From positions 1 to 23,687 of the forward strand of contig JAPLNJ010000579.1 in NCBI GenBank assembly GCA_026692885.1: a stretch of 23,687 bases of DNA, given 5' to 3'. Below are positions 1 to 8,709 of this stretch, in pieces. Within the stretch, counting starts at the first letter, position 1. Each line of letters starts with the position of its first letter. This DNA is from Planctomycetota bacterium. GTDB taxonomy: Bacteria; Planctomycetota; Planctomycetia; Pirellulales; Pirellulaceae. The position numbers and the translations under genes were made by a program. The notes under the pieces are model-generated. The model was not told where the DNA came from, made no database searches, and saw nothing but the letters and a program-made list of their open reading frames with translations.

Positions 1-1
1 C

Positions 2-3000
2 GACGTGGAGGCGGTCTGGGGATTGATCACGCTGGAAATAGACCTCCGCAGCAGCAGCCACGCGGAGCTCGATACGACCGAATACTGTCGGCGGTTTCCG
101 CTGTACGCCGGGCGGCTGACGCAAGCACCGCCTCCCGTCGGCGACGCGACTGACGGGCAAGAGACTACGGGTGCACCAGCTGTCGCCGCCAGCCGGGACA
201 CGCCGCGCACGCTGCCGACGGTGTCACTCGACCGCGACGCGCCCGACGCCGGGCCGGTGAACGCCGCGGCGGTCGCCGACCCGGCCACAGTTGCTTCGCC
301 GCCGCGTCAATTTGGCGAGTATGAGATTCTGGAGGCGATCGCCCAGGGCGCGATGGGCGTTGTTTACCGGGCGCGCCAGCGGAAGCTGGACCGGGTTGTG
401 GCCCTGAAGATGCTGCGATCCGGCTGCTTCGCCACAGCCGGGGAACTGGAACGGTTTCGGCGCGAGGCCCAGGCGGCAGGCCAGTTGCAGCACCCCGGCA
501 TCGTCCGCGTGTTGGACGCCGGTGAACAGGACGGGCAGGCCTATCTCGCGATGGACTTCATCCATGGTTCCAGCTTGGCGGCCTTGGTCCGCACCAACCC
601 GTTAGCACCGCGGCAGGCGGCGCAATACATCCAGGCGGTGGCCGAGGCCGTCGATTTCGCCCACAGGCATGGCGTCGTGCATCGCGACCTCAAGCCTTCG
701 AATATCCTGATCGACGCGGATGGGCGGCCGCAAGTCACGGATTTCGGCTTGGCTCGGCGTCTGGAGGATACGTCGCACCTGACGCTCTCCGGCGAAGTGA
801 TCGGGACGCCCAGCTACATGCCGCCGGAGCAGGCTTCCGGCAAGAGTTCACTGGTCGGACCGGCCAGCGACGTGTATTCGTTGGGCGCGACGCTGTACGA
901 GTTGCTGACGGGCCGTCCGCCCTTCCTGGCCCCGACCGTGTGGGAGACGGTTCGGCAGGTGCTCAGCAACGAACCCGCCACCATTCGCAGCATCAACCCG
1001 GACATCCATCGCGACTTGGATATCATCTGCCTCAAGTGTCTGAACAAAGAGCCGGCCAAACGCTATCCGTCGGCCCAAGCGTTGGCGGACGACCTGGCTC
1101 GCTGGCTGCGCGGGGAAGCGATCACCGCGCGGCCGGTGGGACGGCTCGCACGCATGGCCAAATGGGCCCAACGAAACCGCGGCATGGCGGCGTTAACCGG
1201 GGCGATCGCGGTTCTGCTCGTGCTGACGACGTTGATTTCCAGTGTCGGGTTCTTCCACGTCTCGCAGTCGAAAAGTGAGTTGACAGAGGAACGGAACAAG
1301 CTGAGCCGACATTTGAGCGACTCGTTCTTACAATTTGGCGTGGACCACGCCGAAAAGGGTGATGTCGCCACGGGCCTGGCCTACATGAACTTGGCCTACC
1401 GGACCGCCCAGCAGATCCCCAATCAGCGGCAGGCCGCACTGCGGCTGTTGGCTGGCTGGAGCCAAGCTGCGCGACACAGCCTCCTTCACGATGCGCGCGT
1501 GGTGGATGTCGTCTTCAGTCCCGACAGGCGGTCGATCGCCACGGCCAGTGAAGATGGCACCGCACGAATCTGGGATGCCCAGACCGGCGAACCGCTGACC
1601 GAGCCCCTGAAGCACGACAAAGAAGTCGCTGCCGTGGCTTTCAGTTCGGACGGACGCTGGTTGGCCACCGCCAGCAATGATCGCACGGTGCGTCGGTGGG
1701 ACGCCTGGACCGGCCAACCCGTCGGCCCGGTTCTCCAGCATGAAGGCCGCCCGGGAGCCGTTCTCTTCGCCTGCGGGGATCGGCTGCTGATTTCCCGTAC
1801 CGCCGAGGGCCTGTTGACGCGGTGGGACCTTACGACCCAACCACCCGCGGGGAAGTCCCTCGCCGAGCTGGGATCGGCCGCAATTCGCATCCTGCAACCG
1901 AACGCCAAAACGTTACTCGTCTGCGCAAAGAAGCGGCTGCTGGTGTACGACGATCTCGAGGCGTCCGACCCCAAACCGCAGGAACTGGACATGCAAACCG
2001 AAGTCTTGTGCGCCAAGCTGAGTCCCGACGGACGGCAGCTGGCCACCGGAGACGTCACGGGTGTGGTACGACTCTGGGACGTGGCCGACGGACGCTTGCT
2101 GCAAGAACAGCAGGGGCACAGAGCGACGATAACCTCATTTGCCTTTTCGCCGGACGGCGAGGTTCTACTGAGCGGAAGCAATGACGGAACGGTGGTTCCG
2201 TGGAGTATCGGCGGGTCCGTTGAATTGCTGGCGCAGGCGACGATGGTACGCCGTCCACAACTTGTTACGTTGGCCCGCGTACTTGTGGAGGACGGCCTGG
2301 CCCAGTTGTCCGCTACGCTACGGGGCGAAACGCACACGAGGTTGATTCCACTGCAGCCCGTTCCGCAAGACGGTCCCGTGGTCAGCGTCGGCTTCGACTC
2401 CAGCGGCGAGCGATGGTTGGCGGCGACACAAGATGGTCGCGTCAGCGTGTTCGCCGACCTCGGTGTCCCCGCGAGTCTCACGTTTCGCCATGCTGCACAA
2501 GTGCGAAAATCGCTGTTCGGTCCGGACGACAGTAGCATCCTCGCGGCAGGTTTCGATGGCATCGTGCGGGTTTGGAACGTGCCCAGAAGTAGCTTCAAGG
2601 AAGCCACGCCCACGCAGGTCACCAGGCTTGCGTTGAACCCAGACGGAGCACGTCTGTACGCCGGATTGAAAGGCGGGTCGCTCTGGGCCATGAATCCGGC
2701 GACCGGGAAGGTTGCGTCGTCTTACGCCCCCACCGTGAATTCGACCGAAGCGCTGGTCATGGACATCCACCTCGATCCGCTCGGCTGGATCGCCTCCGAG
2801 CGGGGGCGAGAAAAACAACGTACTTGGTACTTCGAAGCGAGCGATCCGGTAACCGTGCGGCAGTTCGAGGGGAAGCCGGGGAGCCAAGAGAAGGCGGTCT
2901 ACACCGCGACGTTTGTGCCGGGCGGCAAGTCGGTGATCCTGGGGACGGGCAGCGGTCGACGTTGGTCTCCCGCGGAAGACACGAAGGGGCATGAACTTCC

Positions 3001-3655
3001 GCCGGTGATCCGCGGCGCCATTCGTGCGCTGGCCTTCAGCCCCGATGGCAAGACGTTGCTCGCCGGCGGGGACAGCTGCGAGGGAGGGTTCTGGGACACT
3101 TCCACGTGGCAGCCGCTGAAAGAGCTGCCCAAGCACAGCGCGGGGATCCAAGCCGCGGCGTTCTCGCCGAAGGGAGACTTGATCGCCACCGCTTGTGCCG
3201 ACCGTACGTTGCACATTTGGCGATTTCCAGGTTTGGAACCCGTCGGGACGCCGATCGCGAGTCAGGAACCCAATGTGCTTTGCGTCGCGTTTACGCCCGA
3301 TGGCCAAACACTCCTGTGCGGTGGCGTCCGCTCCGCCGTCCGTGCTTGGGATGTGGCCACCGGCCTGTCCTGTGGTCCGCCCTGGTGGCATAGCCAAAGC
3401 ACGATCAGTCACGTCCTGCTGTCGCCCGACGGAACCGTGGCTTTCACCGCCGCAGGGTGGTCCTTGAAGGAGGAAGGCTCCGTCAACCGCTGGCCTCTGC
3501 CGCAGCCGTGGCCAGACAATCCCGACATCGTCCAATTGCATGTCGAAGTGCTGACCGGCGAATCCTGGGACGACGAAACGAAGGCCCCCCGACGTCTTTC
3601 CGTCGCGGAATGGGAGAAATGCCGAGAACGGCTTCGAACACTCAAAGCACGGTGA
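2..3655 (+). CDS. Membrane Ser/Thr protein kinase with C-terminal WD40 propeller(s), 5'-truncated by window edge
   Basis: Hanks-type Ser/Thr kinase of the planctomycete kinase-WD40 class, about 1216 visible residues. The frame is open to the window edge. The first residues (LITLEIDL...EYCRRFPLYAGRL) match the late part of the N-terminal region of these kinases, so the gene probably starts upstream; a GTG at position 5 is only the first possible start in view. Counting from that GTG, the kinase domain spans about 105-370: nucleotide loop AQGAMGVVY near 113-121, VALK lysine 135, HRDLKPSN with catalytic Asp228, DFG at 246-248, and a GTPSYMPPEQ activation/APE segment. One membrane segment lies at about 395-418. 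A linker follows, then many WD40 units from about 495 to 1165 (for example FSPDRRSIATASEDGTARIW). The kinase should be cytoplasmic; which side the propeller lies on cannot be told here, and its ligand is unknown. The gene stands alone and is followed by a long hairpin at 3663-3741. Confidence 0.93.
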   Translation, partial: DVEAVWGLITLEIDLRSSSHAELDTTEYCRRFPLYAGRLTQAPPPVGDATDGQETTGAPAVAASRDTPRTLPTVSLDRDAPDAGPVNAAAVADPATVASPPRQFGEYEILEAIAQGAMGVVYRARQRKLDRVVALKMLRSGCFATAGELERFRREAQAAGQLQHPGIVRVLDAGEQDGQAYLAMDFIHGSSLAALVRTNPLAPRQAAQYIQAVAEAVDFAHRHGVVHRDLKPSNILIDADGRPQVTDFGLARRLEDTSHLTLSGEVIGTPSYMPPEQASGKSSLVGPASDVYSLGATLYELLTGRPPFLAPTVWETVRQVLSNEPATIRSINPDIHRDLDIICLKCLNKEPAKRYPSAQALADDLARWLRGEAITARPVGRLARMAKWAQRNRGMAALTGAIAVLLVLTTLISSVGFFHVSQSKSELTEERNKLSRHLSDSFLQFGVDHAEKGDVATGLAYMNLAYRTAQQIPNQRQAALRLLAGWSQAARHSLLHDARVVDVVFSPDRRSIATASEDGTARIWDAQTGEPLTEPLKHDKEVAAVAFSSDGRWLATASNDRTVRRWDAWTGQPVGPVLQHEGRPGAVLFACGDRLLISRTAEGLLTRWDLTTQPPAGKSLAELGSAAIRILQPNAKTLLVCAKKRLLVYDDLEASDPKPQELDMQTEVLCAKLSPDGRQLATGDVTGVVRLWDVADGRLLQEQQGHRATITSFAFSPDGEVLLSGSNDGTVVPWSIGGSVELLAQATMVRRPQLVTLARVLVEDGLAQLSATLRGETHTRLIPLQPVPQDGPVVSVGFDSSGERWLAATQDGRVSVFADLGVPASLTFRHAAQVRKSLFGPDDSSILAAGFDGIVRVWNVPRSSFKEATPTQVTRLALNPDGARLYAGLKGGSLWAMNPATGKVASSYAPTVNSTEALVMDIHLDPLGWIASERGREKQRTWYFEASDPVTVRQFEGKPGSQEKAVYTATFVPGGKSVILGTGSGRRWSPAEDTKGHELPPVIRGAIRALAFSPDGKTLLAGGDSCEGGFWDTSTWQPLKELPKHSAGIQAAAFSPKGDLIATACADRTLHIWRFPGLEPVGTPIASQEPNVLCVAFTPDGQTLLCGGVRSAVRAWDVATGLSCGPPWWHSQSTISHVLLSPDGTVAFTAAGWSLKEEGSVNRWPLPQPWPDNPDIVQLHVEVLTGESWDDETKAPRRLSVAEWEKCRERLRTLKAR

Positions 3656-3662
3656 AGTGCCT

Positions 3663-3741
3663 ACACAGCGTTGACCCTCGAAGACCCAGGGTGCGCTCGC
3701 TTCGCCCAGCGATCCTGGGTCTTGAGATCCAACACTTGTGG
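3663..3741. repeat. Imperfect palindrome downstream of the kinase gene
   Basis: The arms 3663-3690 and 3714-3741 are imperfect inverted repeats. Their inner 10 bp are perfect (AAGACCCAGG / CCTGGGTCTT) and the loop is 23 nt. The hairpin begins 8 nt after the kinase stop codon. It could end transcription or stabilise the 3' end, but there is no U-tract. The CCCAGG...CCTGGG core with a GCGCTCGCTTCGC-rich loop resembles the CCCAGGGC...GCCCTGGG hairpins at 16835-17091, so it may belong to a dispersed palindrome family (inference). The rest of 3742-3882 shows nothing I recognise. Confidence 0.6.
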
Positions 3742-3882
3742 CGCGCATGGCTTTGCCAAGAGTCAACCCCGAACCGCTAGCGTATGAGAGGACACAAAAG
3801 AACGGCGAGACACTCGGCGCGCCGGCGGAGAATTCCAAAATCGGCTGCAATAAACGCCTCGTGATGGCGTTCATGCGTTAGT

Positions 3883-6060
3883 GTGCGGGTACGTGTCGGA
3901 CTACGCCGCGTGCTCGCGGGGCGAAAGCGGCAGGTGCGGAAGATCTTGCCGGAGCTGGCTGATTTGTACGGCAACCCACTAGGAATTGAACAACTGAACG
4001 TGGCTTACGAACTACAGGCCGACAATCCGCGGCGGACGGCGACCGGACGAGCGCTGTGCTTGGGACGACGGTTGCGCCACGGGTGGCCAGTCCGGCTGCC
4101 TTGGCCCGCAGTCCTGTTCTTGGCGTTCTTCGGCCTGTACCTGGAACGCTGCGTCAACCTGCGGCTGGTGTTCTGGAATCAGAACGATCTGTTCCTGTGG
4201 AACCTCCGCTTCGCACGGGGTTTTGCGATGGTCCCCGGCCAGCCCTGCCAGTGGCTGGGAAAACTGCTGCTGCAATCGTGTTACTACGGCTGGCCGGGCG
4301 CGCTGGTGGTGGCCGCATTGGCTGGTGTGGTTCTGGCCGCGGCAGGGGGGATCTTGGAGCGGGTCGCACGCGGCGGCAGGACTGATCACGCGTGGAGAAT
4401 CCCAGCGGTGCTCCTGGTCGTGCTCCACAGCCAGTACGCATTCAACCTATCGACCGTCGTGGCCCTGGCGTTCGCTTTGACCGGAGGTCTAGCCTACGTA
4501 CGGGCGACGAGTCCCAGCGGCTGGGTACGCGGGGCTTTGTTTGTCGCCTGGTCCCTGCCCGTGTATTATCTGGCCGGTGGGACATACTTTGTGTTTGTGG
4601 CCTGCTGTCTGATCTATGAGTCGCTGACTGGGAGGCGTTACGGGCTGGGTTTGTGCCTCCTCGCGTTGGCGCTGGTGGTCAAGTTCGGGATCGACCGCAG
4701 CCTGTCGTGCCTCCATGCGGCCTACCCGTACAGCGAGTTGCCGGAAATCTCCTATCTTGTTCCCGGCGACGGGGGGGCGTGGGGGCAAGGTCTGTTGGTC
4801 GCCTATGTTCCCGTCGGTGCGTTGTTTCTGGCGATCCGTCGCGACCTGGCCCTGCTGCTACAACGCTGGTGGGCCGGCGGGCCAAGTCTGGAGACGAGCC
4901 CGCAGGGGACCGAACCGGATCAGACAATTGCTGGGGAAGCGGCTGCGAAGGTGGGGGACCAGCCGCCGACCGCTTGTCCAGTACTGCGCATTGGGCCTCC
5001 CGGTTGGCGGGCGATCGTGACCGGGATGCTGGCCTACCTGTTGCTGGCGATCGCGGGAGTTGCCGGGGTGAAGGCGGTCGGCCTCGGCACGACCAAGCAC
5101 GTCCTGGAACTGGATTTCGCTTCCCGCAATCACCACTGGCAACAGGTACTGCAAGCGGCTCGCCGTCTGCCCCCCAACGTCTATGCGGACTGCGCCAACC
5201 AAGACGTCAACGTGGCCCTGTATCATCTGGGGCGACTACCGTACGACATGTTCGCCTATCCGCAGTGGAGCCTGTTCGTCGAGCATGGCTTCGGAGCCCG
5301 CGGGCGGCTGTACTCGAGAAAAGCCTTCGACTTGTTCTTCGAGCTGGGACGGGTGAACGAGGCCGAAGGGATCGCCCACAATGACTTGGAAAACCATCCC
5401 TCCGCCGAATGCCTGATACGGATCTCACGAACCAAGACGAACAAGGGCCTGCACGAGGCGGCCCGCCTGTACCTGAACGTTCTGCGTGACGACCTGACCT
5501 TCGGAGACTGGGCGGAAGCCGGTCTGAAGCGTCTCCGGGAGGACCCGGTGGTCCTCGAACCGGAAATCGTGACAGCTCGCTCCCTGATGCTGATCCAGGA
5601 TGACGTGGACTCGACCCAGGTGCCGTTGCCTAACGGCAAGAGTTCCTCCTTCTCAGCCGAGCAGGCGTTCCTGAGTCTGCTGGAACGTAATCCCCGGAAT
5701 CGCATGGCCTTTGAGTATCTGATGGCAAGCCACCTGCTGAGTGGCAACGTGGTCGGCGTGGTGGCCGAATTGCCGCGGCTGAAGGACTTCGCTTATCCGG
5801 GCACGCCGCTGCTCTACGAGGAGGCCGCGTTGTTGTATGCGGGCAAGTACCGAGACCAGTTGGTGACGTCCCCGCAAGGCACGACCGTGTCGGGGTGCCC
5901 GATCAGCGCAGAGACCGTGGCGCGGTACCAGCACCTGGCACAGATCGGGATCACGCATCAGGGCTTCGACAATTCGGCGGCCCAACAGGCCGTCTGGAAA
6001 GACCTGGGGCCGACCTACTTCTTCTTTTTTCTTTATGGCCGGGGTACAGACGATGAGTAG
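3883..6060 (+). CDS. DUF6057-family multi-pass membrane protein
   Basis: Integral membrane protein of 725 residues. From memory it resembles DUF6057 proteins of Bacteroidetes and Planctomycetes, whose function is unknown. The N-terminal 300-350 residues hold several hydrophobic helices and family-like segments (QWLGKLLLQSCYYGWPGALVV, VYYLAGGTYFVFVACC). Another helix (GMLAYLLLAIAGVAGV) comes near residue 390. The remaining 300 residues are soluble and helical, TPR-like (ARLYLNVLRDDLTFGDWAEAGL), with a C-terminus ending in FFFFLYGRG. The start is uncertain: GTG 3883 has no clear ribosome site, and GTG codons at 3934 and 3998 are in frame before the first helix. The 3' end overlaps the next gene, so the two are probably translated together. 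The same order, DUF6057 then PD40, occurs in Bacteroidetes as far as I recall. Confidence 0.85.
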   Translation: MRVRVGLRRVLAGRKRQVRKILPELADLYGNPLGIEQLNVAYELQADNPRRTATGRALCLGRRLRHGWPVRLPWPAVLFLAFFGLYLERCVNLRLVFWNQNDLFLWNLRFARGFAMVPGQPCQWLGKLLLQSCYYGWPGALVVAALAGVVLAAAGGILERVARGGRTDHAWRIPAVLLVVLHSQYAFNLSTVVALAFALTGGLAYVRATSPSGWVRGALFVAWSLPVYYLAGGTYFVFVACCLIYESLTGRRYGLGLCLLALALVVKFGIDRSLSCLHAAYPYSELPEISYLVPGDGGAWGQGLLVAYVPVGALFLAIRRDLALLLQRWWAGGPSLETSPQGTEPDQTIAGEAAAKVGDQPPTACPVLRIGPPGWRAIVTGMLAYLLLAIAGVAGVKAVGLGTTKHVLELDFASRNHHWQQVLQAARRLPPNVYADCANQDVNVALYHLGRLPYDMFAYPQWSLFVEHGFGARGRLYSRKAFDLFFELGRVNEAEGIAHNDLENHPSAECLIRISRTKTNKGLHEAARLYLNVLRDDLTFGDWAEAGLKRLREDPVVLEPEIVTARSLMLIQDDVDSTQVPLPNGKSSSFSAEQAFLSLLERNPRNRMAFEYLMASHLLSGNVVGVVAELPRLKDFAYPGTPLLYEEAALLYAGKYRDQLVTSPQGTTVSGCPISAETVARYQHLAQIGITHQGFDNSAAQQAVWKDLGPTYFFFFLYGRGTDDE

Positions 6061-7651
6061 CCGCGTCAAATACATCGGGCTGGCGATACTGGTCGCGCCG
6101 TTGGCGGTGGGCGCCGGCTTGTGGCTGCTTTTGGACCGGAGCCTGCCCGGCGAAGCGGTGACCGTACAGCGGACTCCCCGCATCCGCCCCGACTACGCGG
6201 GCACGGTCATTCCCCCTAACATCGCCCCGCTAAATTTTGCCATTGAGGAGCCAGGCCGGGCCTATCGGGTACGGCTGCACGCGGCCCAGGGCCCGGACAT
6301 CGAGATCGCATCCCGCCACTCCAGCATCGTGATTCCGCGGGACCAGTGGCGGGCGTTGCTCGCCCAGAATCGCGGTGGCCGCCTCGAAATCGACATCGCG
6401 GTCCAGGGAGCCGATCGCCGCTGGGACCGTTTCCAGGCATTGCAGAATTCCATCGCCCAGGAGGAGATCGACAGCCACCTCGTGTACCGGCTGTTGGGGG
6501 CCATCTTCGTCAATTGGAAGCACCTGGGCATTTACCAACGCAATCTGGAAAACTACGACGAATCGCCAATCTTGCGGAATACGTCTTTGGGGGAGGGATG
6601 CCTGAACTGCCATAGTTTCCCTGCGAATCGTCCCGATCAGTTCTCGTTGCACGTGCGTCCGTCAAGCAGGTCCGAGTTTGTCGGCGGCATGGTCCTGGTG
6701 AACGGCGGACAGGAGCGTCGGCTTGTAACGCGGTCCGCAACGCTCCCGACGCTCCCCACCTATACCTCCTGGCATCCCACCGCGCCGCTGGCCGCGGTCG
6801 TGTTGAGCCACATGAAGCAATTCATGCATGGGGCGGGGACGGAAGTCCGGGAAGTCTACGACTTGGAGTCGGAGCTGGCGATCATCCACGTGAAGACGGG
6901 TGCGGTTTCGTCCAGTCGCGGAATTGCCGACCCCGACCGCATGGAGACGTTTCCGGCCTGGTCGCCCGACGGCAAGTACTTGTACTTCTGCAGTGCCCCG
7001 CGCCGCGGAGAGACGCCCACCGCGTTGCCATTTGCCGGCTATGAGACGGTCCAATATGATTTGCGGCGAATCCACTACGAGGTGCAGACCGATGTTTGGG
7101 GGCAGCCGGAGGAAGTCCTGACGGCGGCCGAAACCGGCCAGAGCATCAGCGAACCGCGAATCTCCCCGGATGGACGGTTTCTGCTGTTCTGCATGTCTCA
7201 TCACGGTGCCTTTCCCGTGTTAGCGGCGGACAGCGACTTGTATCTGCTGGAGTTGAGCAAGACGGGCAAAGACGCCTTCCGGCCTTTGAAAAACGCCAAC
7301 AGCCCGGAAGCCGATTCCTGGCACTGCTGGTCCAGTAACTCCCGCTGGATCGTGTTCAGCAGCAAACGGGGCAACGGACTGTTTGCCAGACCGCACTTCT
7401 GCTACATCGACCGGGAGGGAAATGACCACAAGCCGTTTGTGCTGCCGCAGCAGAATGCGCTGTTCTACGACACGTACTTGAAGACGTACAACGTCCCCGA
7501 GCTGGTTCGCGGTCCGGTGACGGCCACCGAGGAGGAACTTGCCCAGCTCATTCAGTCCTCCGTGAACAGTCGCGAGCGGGAGTCGGTTCCCACTCCGGAA
7601 ATGACTTCCGGCCTCGTCGGGCAGGCGAAGCGTGATGCGGAAGGACGCTAG
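6053..7651 (+). CDS. PD40/TolB-like beta-propeller protein with a single CxxCH motif
   Basis: Protein of 532 residues. ATG 6053 overlaps the stop of the upstream DUF6057 gene by 8 nt and is preferred over the in-frame ATG 6035, which has only a T-rich stretch in front of it. An N-terminal hydrophobic helix (about 7-27) is a signal anchor, so the body is probably outside the cytoplasmic membrane. A first domain ends at CLNCHSF, giving Cys183, Cys186 and His187, a possible c-type haem site or metal site. It is followed by PD40 blades: AWSPDGKYLYFCS, RISPDGRFLLFCMS and CWSSNSRWIVFSS. The CxNCHSF signature recurs in PD40 proteins next to DUF6057, as I recall. The stop TAG lies inside the CTAG end of the 250-bp element that begins at 7648. 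The biochemical role is unknown; haem attachment is inferred from the motif only. Confidence 0.85.
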   Translation: MSSRVKYIGLAILVAPLAVGAGLWLLLDRSLPGEAVTVQRTPRIRPDYAGTVIPPNIAPLNFAIEEPGRAYRVRLHAAQGPDIEIASRHSSIVIPRDQWRALLAQNRGGRLEIDIAVQGADRRWDRFQALQNSIAQEEIDSHLVYRLLGAIFVNWKHLGIYQRNLENYDESPILRNTSLGEGCLNCHSFPANRPDQFSLHVRPSSRSEFVGGMVLVNGGQERRLVTRSATLPTLPTYTSWHPTAPLAAVVLSHMKQFMHGAGTEVREVYDLESELAIIHVKTGAVSSSRGIADPDRMETFPAWSPDGKYLYFCSAPRRGETPTALPFAGYETVQYDLRRIHYEVQTDVWGQPEEVLTAAETGQSISEPRISPDGRFLLFCMSHHGAFPVLAADSDLYLLELSKTGKDAFRPLKNANSPEADSWHCWSSNSRWIVFSSKRGNGLFARPHFCYIDREGNDHKPFVLPQQNALFYDTYLKTYNVPELVRGPVTATEEELAQLIQSSVNSRERESVPTPEMTSGLVGQAKRDAEGR

Positions 7652-7897
7652 CACCAAACGGTTGCTTGGTCCTGACGCGTAAAGAATGAGATTTTACGGT
7701 TCTGCAGTGCCCGGCCCCAGGCAGGGCTCAGACGTACAGAATTCAAAATTGGCGGACAAACCACTCTGACTTGGCAAAGTCGCCAAACCGCCAATTTTGA
7801 ATTCTGTACGTCTGAGCCCTCGCGGCAAGCCCCATCCAGGCGACAACATTAAACCTCATTTTTGCCACTCCCACCGTAAAAAACCGTTTGGCGCTAG
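7648..7897. mobile_element. 250-bp palindromic MITE-like element, copy 1
   Basis: Begins CTAGCACCAAACGGTT and ends AACCGTTTGGCGCTAG, which are near-perfect 16-bp terminal inverted repeats. The outer arms remain about 70% complementary for about 54 bp. At the centre, two perfect 32-bp arms (7724-7755 and 7788-7819, starting GGGCTCAGACGTACAG) flank a 32-nt loop, which itself holds GACTT-GGCA-AAGTC. The element has no coding capacity and is 250 bp long, exactly like copy 2 at 20329-20578, from which it differs at about 17 positions (hand count). CTAG ends and small size fit a MITE moved by an IS630/Tc1-type transposase, a family known to use TA targets within CTAG. That link is inference, because no transposase is in the window. 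Confidence 0.85.
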
Positions 7898-7933
7898 TTT
7901 CCTAAGCGGGACAGGGGGCAGAGCTCGAATAGT

Positions 7934-7952
7934 GACCGCTCATCCAGCGGTC
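7934..7952 (-). terminator. Hairpin just after the BMC shell gene
   Basis: Perfect 7-bp stem (GACCGCT / AGCGGTC) with a 5-nt loop, starting 1 nt beyond the stop codon of the minus-strand BMC gene. There is no run of U after it, so a factor-independent terminator is only possible. The remaining bases 7898-7933 show nothing else. Confidence 0.4.
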
Positions 7953-7953
7953 C

Positions 7954-8598
7954 CTAACTCTTGGGCAGCAGGCCCAGCACGGCCTCGCTGGGACGGGCGA
8001 TGATGTGCGCGGCGATCAGCTTGCCGAGTCCCTCGACCTTGGACTGGCCGGCCTCGACGGCCGCGGTCACGGCGGCGACGTCGCCCTTAATGATCACGGT
8101 CACGTAGCCGCCACCGAGTTTCTCTTTACCGATCACCTCGACATTAGCGGCCTTACAGGCGCTATCGATGGCCGCGAAGACGGCCGTGAAACCTTGCGTT
8201 TCAATCAGTCCCAAAGCAAACGCGGACGAACTGCTCACGGTGGATTCCTTGTGACTGGCAGATGCTGAAATCGCCTCGTAGGGCGGAAAAATGACGACAT
8301 CCTGTTGGATCAAAGGATTGAACTCCGGCGAACTGGTGAGCGCCCGCCAGGCACCTGCGTCGGGATGGGCCAGGACAGCCACCACCGGCTTGCCGCCGAA
8401 TTGCTCGGCGATCCGCGCCCCTGCGTCGATCGCGGCCTGGACGGCAGCCACGCTGCCCTGGATCTTGATGCAGATGCCGTAGAAATCGTTCAACTCGGCT
8501 TGCAGCACGCGAATCGTGGCCGTCTTGTCCATGACGTCCATCGCCGCCAGGGCCGAGCCGAAGCCGGTGGTTTCGAGAATCCCGAGTGCGTCCGTCAT
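7954..8598 (-). CDS. Tandem-domain bacterial microcompartment shell protein (BMC-T type)
   Basis: Shell protein of 214 residues with two BMC folds, expected to form a trimer that acts as a pseudohexameric tile of a microcompartment shell. Domain 1 is about residues 4-85 (ALGILETTGFGSALAAMD ... IKIQGSVAAVQAAIDAG). Domain 2 is about 127-208 (ALGLIETQGFTAVFAAID, then KLGGGYVTVIIKGDVAAV), where GGGY lies at the usual pore loop. A linker of about 40 residues, rich in Ser and Ala, joins them. I chose ATG 8598 because it starts the BMC fold directly; the open frame extends further upstream, but those residues look non-coding. No good ribosome site precedes it. It is 107 nt downstream of the FGGY kinase on the same strand, so co-transcription is likely. 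No other shell genes (BMC-H, BMC-P) are in the window. Confidence 0.92.
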   Translation of the reverse strand: MTDALGILETTGFGSALAAMDVMDKTATIRVLQAELNDFYGICIKIQGSVAAVQAAIDAGARIAEQFGGKPVVAVLAHPDAGAWRALTSSPEFNPLIQQDVVIFPPYEAISASASHKESTVSSSSAFALGLIETQGFTAVFAAIDSACKAANVEVIGKEKLGGGYVTVIIKGDVAAVTAAVEAGQSKVEGLGKLIAAHIIARPSEAVLGLLPKS

Positions 8599-8663
8599 GT
8601 CGGAGGTGGAATCGTGCAAGCGTTGACTCTCCGCGATAGTCGAGGTCTGCGTTGAGGAATGTC

Positions 8664-8709
8664 GTAGGGCGGAATTCACTCCGCCTGAGCGGACTAAAGT
8701 CCGGTCTAC
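8664..8709. repeat. Compact double-hairpin repeat between kinase and BMC genes
   Basis: A GTAG...CTAC-bounded unit holding two hairpins: GGCGGA/TCCGCC (8668-8673 with 8680-8685) and CGGACT/AGTCCG (8690-8695 with 8698-8703). Its end supplies the TAG stop codon of the FGGY kinase (8706-8708). This type of short palindromic unit is dispersed in planctomycete genomes as I recall. In the transcript it would lie between the kinase and shell cistrons, where it could set their relative expression. Confidence 0.6.

Noticed and set aside
340..367. Kinase glycine loop with Ala instead of the first Gly
   Set aside because: An IAxGxMGVVY form is common in planctomycete Ser/Thr kinases, and the VALK, HRD and DFG motifs are intact, so this is not evidence of a pseudokinase.
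3764..3779. CAACCCCGAACCGCTAG, reminiscent of the end of element copy 3
   Set aside because: The match needs a gap of several bases and nothing else of the element is present.
2318..3874. Minus-strand open frame of about 518 codons opposite the WD40 region
   Set aside because: Shadow of the WD40 repeats; Arg/Pro/Gly-rich translation without recognisable domains.
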